A stretch of 37,715 nt of DNA. It comes from Syntrophaceae bacterium UBA1163 (GTDB taxonomy: Bacteria > Desulfobacterota > BSN033 > UBA1163). The translations under genes and the position numbers were made by a program. A model generated the notes under the pieces. That model was not told the origin of the DNA, searched no databases, and saw nothing but the letters and a program-made list of their open reading frames with translations. The stretch covers positions 1-37,715 of the forward strand of contig DBZJ01000157.1 in NCBI GenBank assembly GCA_002311635.1. Direction: 5' to 3'. Shown here piece after piece: positions 34,220 to 37,715 of the stretch; the first letter of the stretch is position 1, and every line of letters starts with the position of its first letter.

Positions 34220-35160
34220 ACCCACCGCCCTGGCGGATCGTTTTCTTCGGGACACCATCCTTCGCCATCCCGACCCTGGAGGGCCTTTTGAGAGGGCCGG
34301 ATAAAGTGGTCGGGGTTGTCACCCAACCGGACAGAGAAAGAGGAAGAGGAAGAAAAGTTGTTTTTCCTCCCGTAAAGGAACTCGCCCTTCAGCACGGTCT
34401 TAATCCGCTTCAGCCCGAAAAAGCAAAGGATGAAGCTTTTCAGAGGGCACTAAAGGGCCTTCAACCGGACCTCTGTGTCGTGGTCGCCTACGGTCAGATT
34501 TTGCCGGAATCGCTCCTGAAGATGCCCAAATATGGAGCCGTCAATGTTCATGCCTCCTTGCTTCCCATGTATCGTGGAGCCGCTCCCATTGCGTGGGCCA
34601 TCCTGAAGGGAGAGAAAGTGACAGGAGTAACGACCATGGTCATGGACGAGGGCATGGATACAGGAGACATCCTTCTGCAGGCTGAGGTTCCGATCGGCGC
34701 GGAAGATACGTGCCAGGCGCTTCAGGATCGGCTGGCCGCTCTGGGAGCCAGGTTGCTGATAGAGACTTTGGAGAAGATGAAAGTAGGGAATATTCGACCC
34801 ATTCCGCAGGATCATTCGAAAGCAACCTATGCGCCTCCCCTTAAGAAAGAGGATGGCCACATTGACTGGGAGAAAGAGGCCGAAGAAATTGACCGTCAGG
34901 TCCGTGCCTTTAATCCATGGCCCGGCGCTTTTACCAGGTGGGACGACCGGTTAGTAAGAGTCTATAAAGGAGCGGTGAGGGAAAAAGCGCTAACAGGGAA
35001 GACAGGTACTGTGGTGTGGGTCGGATCGGATTTTATTGAAGTGGAAGCAGGGAGGGATGCCTACCTCATCAAAGAAGTCCAGTTGGAGGGAAGAAGGAGA
35101 ATGGGCATCCGTGAATTTCTTTCCGGACACCCCATCCCTGTTGGAACGGTCTTTCGTTGA
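34216..35160 (+). CDS. fmt: Methionyl-tRNA formyltransferase
   Basis: Fmt formylates initiator Met-tRNA. The 314-residue protein has the N-terminal Rossmann segment VFFGTPSFAIPTLEGLL, the folate-binding and catalytic block NVHASLLPMYRGAAPIAWAI (where most enzymes have LLPRYRG), and TTMVMDEGMDTGDIL. The C-terminal tRNA-binding part includes RAFNPWPGAFT. Start ATG 34216 overlaps the def stop by 4 bp (ATGA). Confidence 0.96.
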   Translation: MNPPPWRIVFFGTPSFAIPTLEGLLRGPDKVVGVVTQPDRERGRGRKVVFPPVKELALQHGLNPLQPEKAKDEAFQRALKGLQPDLCVVVAYGQILPESLLKMPKYGAVNVHASLLPMYRGAAPIAWAILKGEKVTGVTTMVMDEGMDTGDILLQAEVPIGAEDTCQALQDRLAALGARLLIETLEKMKVGNIRPIPQDHSKATYAPPLKKEDGHIDWEKEAEEIDRQVRAFNPWPGAFTRWDDRLVRVYKGAVREKALTGKTGTVVWVGSDFIEVEAGRDAYLIKEVQLEGRRRMGIREFLSGHPIPVGTVFR

Positions 35161-35291
35161 ACATGCCCCCCACTGTTATCCTGTCCCCCTCGGGGCTGCA
35201 TCGTAATCGCTGCGTTCGCGGAACCGGTTTTTGTTATGGTGACACAGTCCCTTTTGGGAAGGGGGCGGGGTAAGTGAGCAGGATTGATGAT

Positions 35292-35320
35292 TTGACAAAG
35301 TATGCATCAATGATTAGAAT
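35292..35320 (+). promoter_or_regulatory. Strong sigma-70 promoter for htpX
   Basis: TTGACA (35292-35297), 17 bp, TAGAAT (35315-35320) is near-consensus. AAGGAGG (35331-35337) is the ribosome-binding site of htpX a few bases on. htpX and rsmB can therefore be transcribed separately from the ileS-fmt genes. Confidence 0.75.
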
Positions 35321-35348
35321 TTTGAGTTAAAAGGAGGCCGGCTTACTA

Positions 35349-36206
35349 ATGAATCAATTTAAGACGTTCCTTTTGATGCTGGTTTTGACTGGTCTTTTTA
35401 TTCTGGTGGGAACTGCCATCGGAGGGAGAAGCGGGGCCGTCTATGCTTTTATCTTTGCTGCTCTCATGAATTTCTTTGCTTACTGGTTCAGCGACAAGAT
35501 CGTTCTTCGGATGTATGGAGCGAGGGAGGTTTCGCAAAGTGAGGCTCCTGAGCTGTACGGGGTCGTCGCGGAACTGACGAGCAAGGCCAGCCTTCCAATG
35601 CCGAGGGTCTATATTATGGAAAACGATACACCCAACGCTTTTGCAACAGGGAGAAACCCCGAGCATGCTGCCGTGGCCGTGACATCGGGCATTCTTAGAA
35701 TTTTGTCGAAGGAAGAACTGATGGGAGTCATCGGCCATGAGCTGTCGCATATCCAGCATAGGGATATCCTCATTAGCTCGATTGCGGCAACGATCGCCGG
35801 TGCCATCAGCATGCTTGCCTCGATGGCTCGGTGGGGGGCGATCTTCGGTTTTGGCCGATCTAACGATGATGAAAGAGGGGGCGGTAATATCCTTTTTGTT
35901 CTTCTGTTCACGATGGTGGCCTCGATTGCCGCCATGCTGATTCAAATGGCTATTTCCCGCTCCAGAGAGTATTTGGCTGATGAGGGCGGGGCCCATCTCA
36001 GCAACCCCCTTTCGTTGGCAAAGGCTCTGGGCAAATTGGAAATAGCGGCCCAGAGGATTCCCATGGATGCTAATCCTTCCACCGCTCATATGTTCATCGT
36101 AAACCCGCTTAGAGGGGGAGGGGTTCTTTCTCTCTTCAGCACCCATCCGCCAATCGAGGAGCGGATCGCCAGACTCGAGGAAATGGCGAGGACGGGAAGG
36201 TTTTGA
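35349..36206 (+). CDS. htpX: Membrane zinc metalloprotease HtpX
   Basis: HtpX degrades misfolded membrane proteins. The 285-residue protein starts with two membrane helices ([20 protein letters not shown] and [15 protein letters not shown]). It carries the HExxH zinc motif in [13 protein letters not shown] and two further helices. [14 protein letters not shown] provides the third ligand (Glu). The end [17 protein letters not shown] is typical. The gene overlaps rsmB by 4 bp. Confidence 0.95.
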   Translation: MNQFKTFLLMLVLTGLFILVGTAIGGRSGAVYAFIFAALMNFFAYWFSDKIVLRMYGAREVSQSEAPELYGVVAELTSKASLPMPRVYIMENDTPNAFATGRNPEHAAVAVTSGILRILSKEELMGVIGHELSHIQHRDILISSIAATIAGAISMLASMARWGAIFGFGRSNDDERGGGNILFVLLFTMVASIAAMLIQMAISRSREYLADEGGAHLSNPLSLAKALGKLEIAAQRIPMDANPSTAHMFIVNPLRGGGVLSLFSTHPPIEERIARLEEMARTGRF

Positions 36207-37558
36207 GAAAAAAGACCCCAAGGGCGATCTGCCTCGACATCCTGAATCGGGTTGAAGAGACGGATCTTCATCTCGATCGTCTTCTTACCGATTCGTTCAA
36301 ACGCTACCGACACCTTACCTCCCTTGACCGCTCTTTCCTCACGGAATTGGCTTATGGTATCATCCGATGGAGAGGAAAGCTTGATTGGGTGATCCGCCAG
36401 TTCTCGAAGATCCCTTTCGAGAAAATTGAATTAGAAACGAACAATATCCTCCGCCTCGGACTCTATCAAACCCTTTTCTTGTCAAGAACCCCGGCTTCGG
36501 CGGCCGTGAACGAGTCAGTGGAGTTGGCCAAGCAAATCCGAGGAAGAGGGGGAGCGGGTTTTGTCAATGCCTTGCTCCGCTCCTCCATCCGTCAGAGAGA
36601 GGAGATCCGTTATCCCGACATTGCTGAAGATCCGGCGCTTCATATCTCTGTTGCACAGTCCCATCCCCTCTGGTTAGTGCGGAGATGGGTGAACGAGGTG
36701 GGCGTCGAAGAAACCCTTCGTATCTGTACATTCAACAATCAGATCTCCTCGCTGACGCTTCGGGTCAACACCTTAAGAGTAGATCGGGGAGACCTCATGG
36801 AAAAGTTGAGAGAAGAAGGGCTAAAACCACATCCAACCATCTATTCTGAAGAGGGAGTTCTGCTGCAAGATCCTCCCCCCACCTCGGAACTTCCGTTCCT
36901 CAAGGAAGGTCTTTACGTGATTCAGGATGAGGCCTCGCAACTGGTCAGTTCGATTTTGGACCCGAGGCCAGGAGAAAGAATTCTTGATGCTTGCGCTGCT
37001 CCGGGTGGGAAGACCGCTCACACGGCCCAAAAGATGGAAAACCGAGGAGAAATCTATGCCCTTGATCTCAGCAACGAGAAATTGCATTTGATCGAAGAAA
37101 TATGTCAAAGATTGGGGATAAAGATAGTCAAAGTGCTCAGGGCAGACGCAGCTGCCTCCCTCCCTGTCTTTAAAAGTTTGGTGTTTGATCGAGTTTTGGC
37201 GGATGTCCCCTGTTCAGGATTTGGGACACTTCGTAAGAATCCCGATTTGAAGTGGAGAAGAAGGGAAAAGGATATCAAGAGGTTGAGTGAGCTTCAGTTT
37301 TCGATATTGAGTAATCTTTCGGCCTATGTGGAAAAAAGAGGGGTCTTAATTTATAGTACCTGCACGGTCTTTCATGAGGAAAATGAAGACGTTGTTAAGA
37401 GATTTCTGGAGGGACACCCGGGCTTCCAGCTTGACCGGATGGATAAGGTCCTTCCAGAAAAATGCGACCGATTTATCCATAACGGGTATTTCAAGACCTT
37501 TCCTCCCCAAAATGGGATGGACGGCTTTTTTGTAGCTCGGTTGAAAAAGGAATCTTAG
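36203..37558 (+). CDS. rsmB: 16S rRNA m5C967 methyltransferase RsmB
   Basis: RsmB methylates C967 of 16S rRNA. The N-terminal NusB-like RNA-binding domain (residues 1-140, [19 protein letters not shown]) is followed by the SAM-binding methyltransferase domain. That domain contains [27 protein letters not shown] (catalytic Cys) and [12 protein letters not shown] (second Cys). At 451 residues it is of normal length. The start appears to be a TTG at 36203, overlapping the htpX stop; no ATG lies near the beginning of the conserved region. Confidence 0.94.
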   Translation: MRKKTPRAICLDILNRVEETDLHLDRLLTDSFKRYRHLTSLDRSFLTELAYGIIRWRGKLDWVIRQFSKIPFEKIELETNNILRLGLYQTLFLSRTPASAAVNESVELAKQIRGRGGAGFVNALLRSSIRQREEIRYPDIAEDPALHISVAQSHPLWLVRRWVNEVGVEETLRICTFNNQISSLTLRVNTLRVDRGDLMEKLREEGLKPHPTIYSEEGVLLQDPPPTSELPFLKEGLYVIQDEASQLVSSILDPRPGERILDACAAPGGKTAHTAQKMENRGEIYALDLSNEKLHLIEEICQRLGIKIVKVLRADAAASLPVFKSLVFDRVLADVPCSGFGTLRKNPDLKWRRREKDIKRLSELQFSILSNLSAYVEKRGVLIYSTCTVFHEENEDVVKRFLEGHPGFQLDRMDKVLPEKCDRFIHNGYFKTFPPQNGMDGFFVARLKKES

Positions 37559-37577
37559 GCAACAAAAGAAGGAACAA

Positions 37578-37715
37578 ATGCAAGAGATTCACTATTTAAT
37601 CAAGGGGCTGATCATCGGCTTATCCATCTCTGTGCCGGTGGGACCTATTGGGATACTATGTATCCGGCGCACCTTGAGCCGGGGCCGGATGGTCGGGTTT
37701 CTCTCAGGCCTGGGA
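37578..37715 (+). CDS. LysE-family amino acid exporter, 5' part only
   Basis: A frame with GAAGGAAC upstream starts at ATG 37578 and runs off the window after 46 codons. The visible part (GLIIGLSISVPVGPIGILCI, then RRTLSRGRMVGFLSGLG) is the N-terminal helix and following motif of LysE/RhtB translocators, which export amino acids or related solutes. It is 19 bp after rsmB and probably co-transcribed. Confidence 0.8.
   Translation, partial: MQEIHYLIKGLIIGLSISVPVGPIGILCIRRTLSRGRMVGFLSGLG

Noticed and set aside
35346..36221. 291-residue minus-strand open frame over htpX
   Set aside because: It mirrors htpX on the opposite strand; the plus-strand gene has clear protease motifs, promoter and ribosome-binding site, while this frame shows no family resemblance.

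Overview
The window looks like a chromosomal segment of an anaerobic, Gram-negative bacterium of deltaproteobacterial (Desulfobacterota) type. The evidence is a cytochrome c / periplasmic Fe-S / NrfD membrane redox module, two DUF362-type ferredoxin proteins, an outer-membrane porin, lipoprotein-processing genes, a HEAT / HD-GYP protein pair, and intergenic palindromic repeats of a kind I associate with uncultured Deltaproteobacteria. The assignment is inference; there is no rRNA or tRNA gene in the window.

Region 1 (1-4.7 kb, minus strand) is a redox operon: tetraheme cytochrome, Tat-exported four-cluster Fe-S protein, NrfD-type quinone-interacting membrane subunit, and a GltD-like flavoprotein with extra ferredoxin domains. 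Region 2 (4.9-13.5 kb) is mixed housekeeping: ComB-like phosphatase, PPOX flavoprotein, DUF362 ferredoxin protein, truA, a REP-associated transposase (RAYT) broken by one stop codon and bracketed by two REP hairpins, a second DUF362 protein, an EF-G paralogue, dtd and an AMMECR1 protein. Region 3 (13.5-15.2 kb) is a gene-poor accessory stretch with a PAS fragment, a small excisionase-like HTH gene and MITE-like repeats. It also holds a clear cyclic-di-AMP (ydaO-type) riboswitch followed by an intrinsic terminator.

Region 4 (15.2-24.3 kb) is the operon behind that switch: a 31-aa membrane peptide, kdpF, kdpA, kdpB, an unusually long kdpC, a beta-barrel porin, and a KdpD that ends before any histidine-kinase domain, with no kdpE in the window. 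The natural reading is a high-affinity K+ uptake system controlled by c-di-AMP at the RNA level instead of by a classical KdpDE phosphorelay. This is the most interesting system in the window.

Region 5 (24.4-37.7 kb) is housekeeping: rsmI (minus), a HEAT-repeat protein and an HD-GYP protein whose N-termini resemble each other, a MazG-like pyrophosphohydrolase (minus), then ileS-lspA-lgt-def-fmt-htpX-rsmB and the start of a LysE-family exporter. At least two families of dispersed palindromic elements lie between genes throughout. In several places they touch or replace gene ends (lspA tail, mazG stop, lgt leader), and one repeat-like block sits in frame inside a DUF362 gene.
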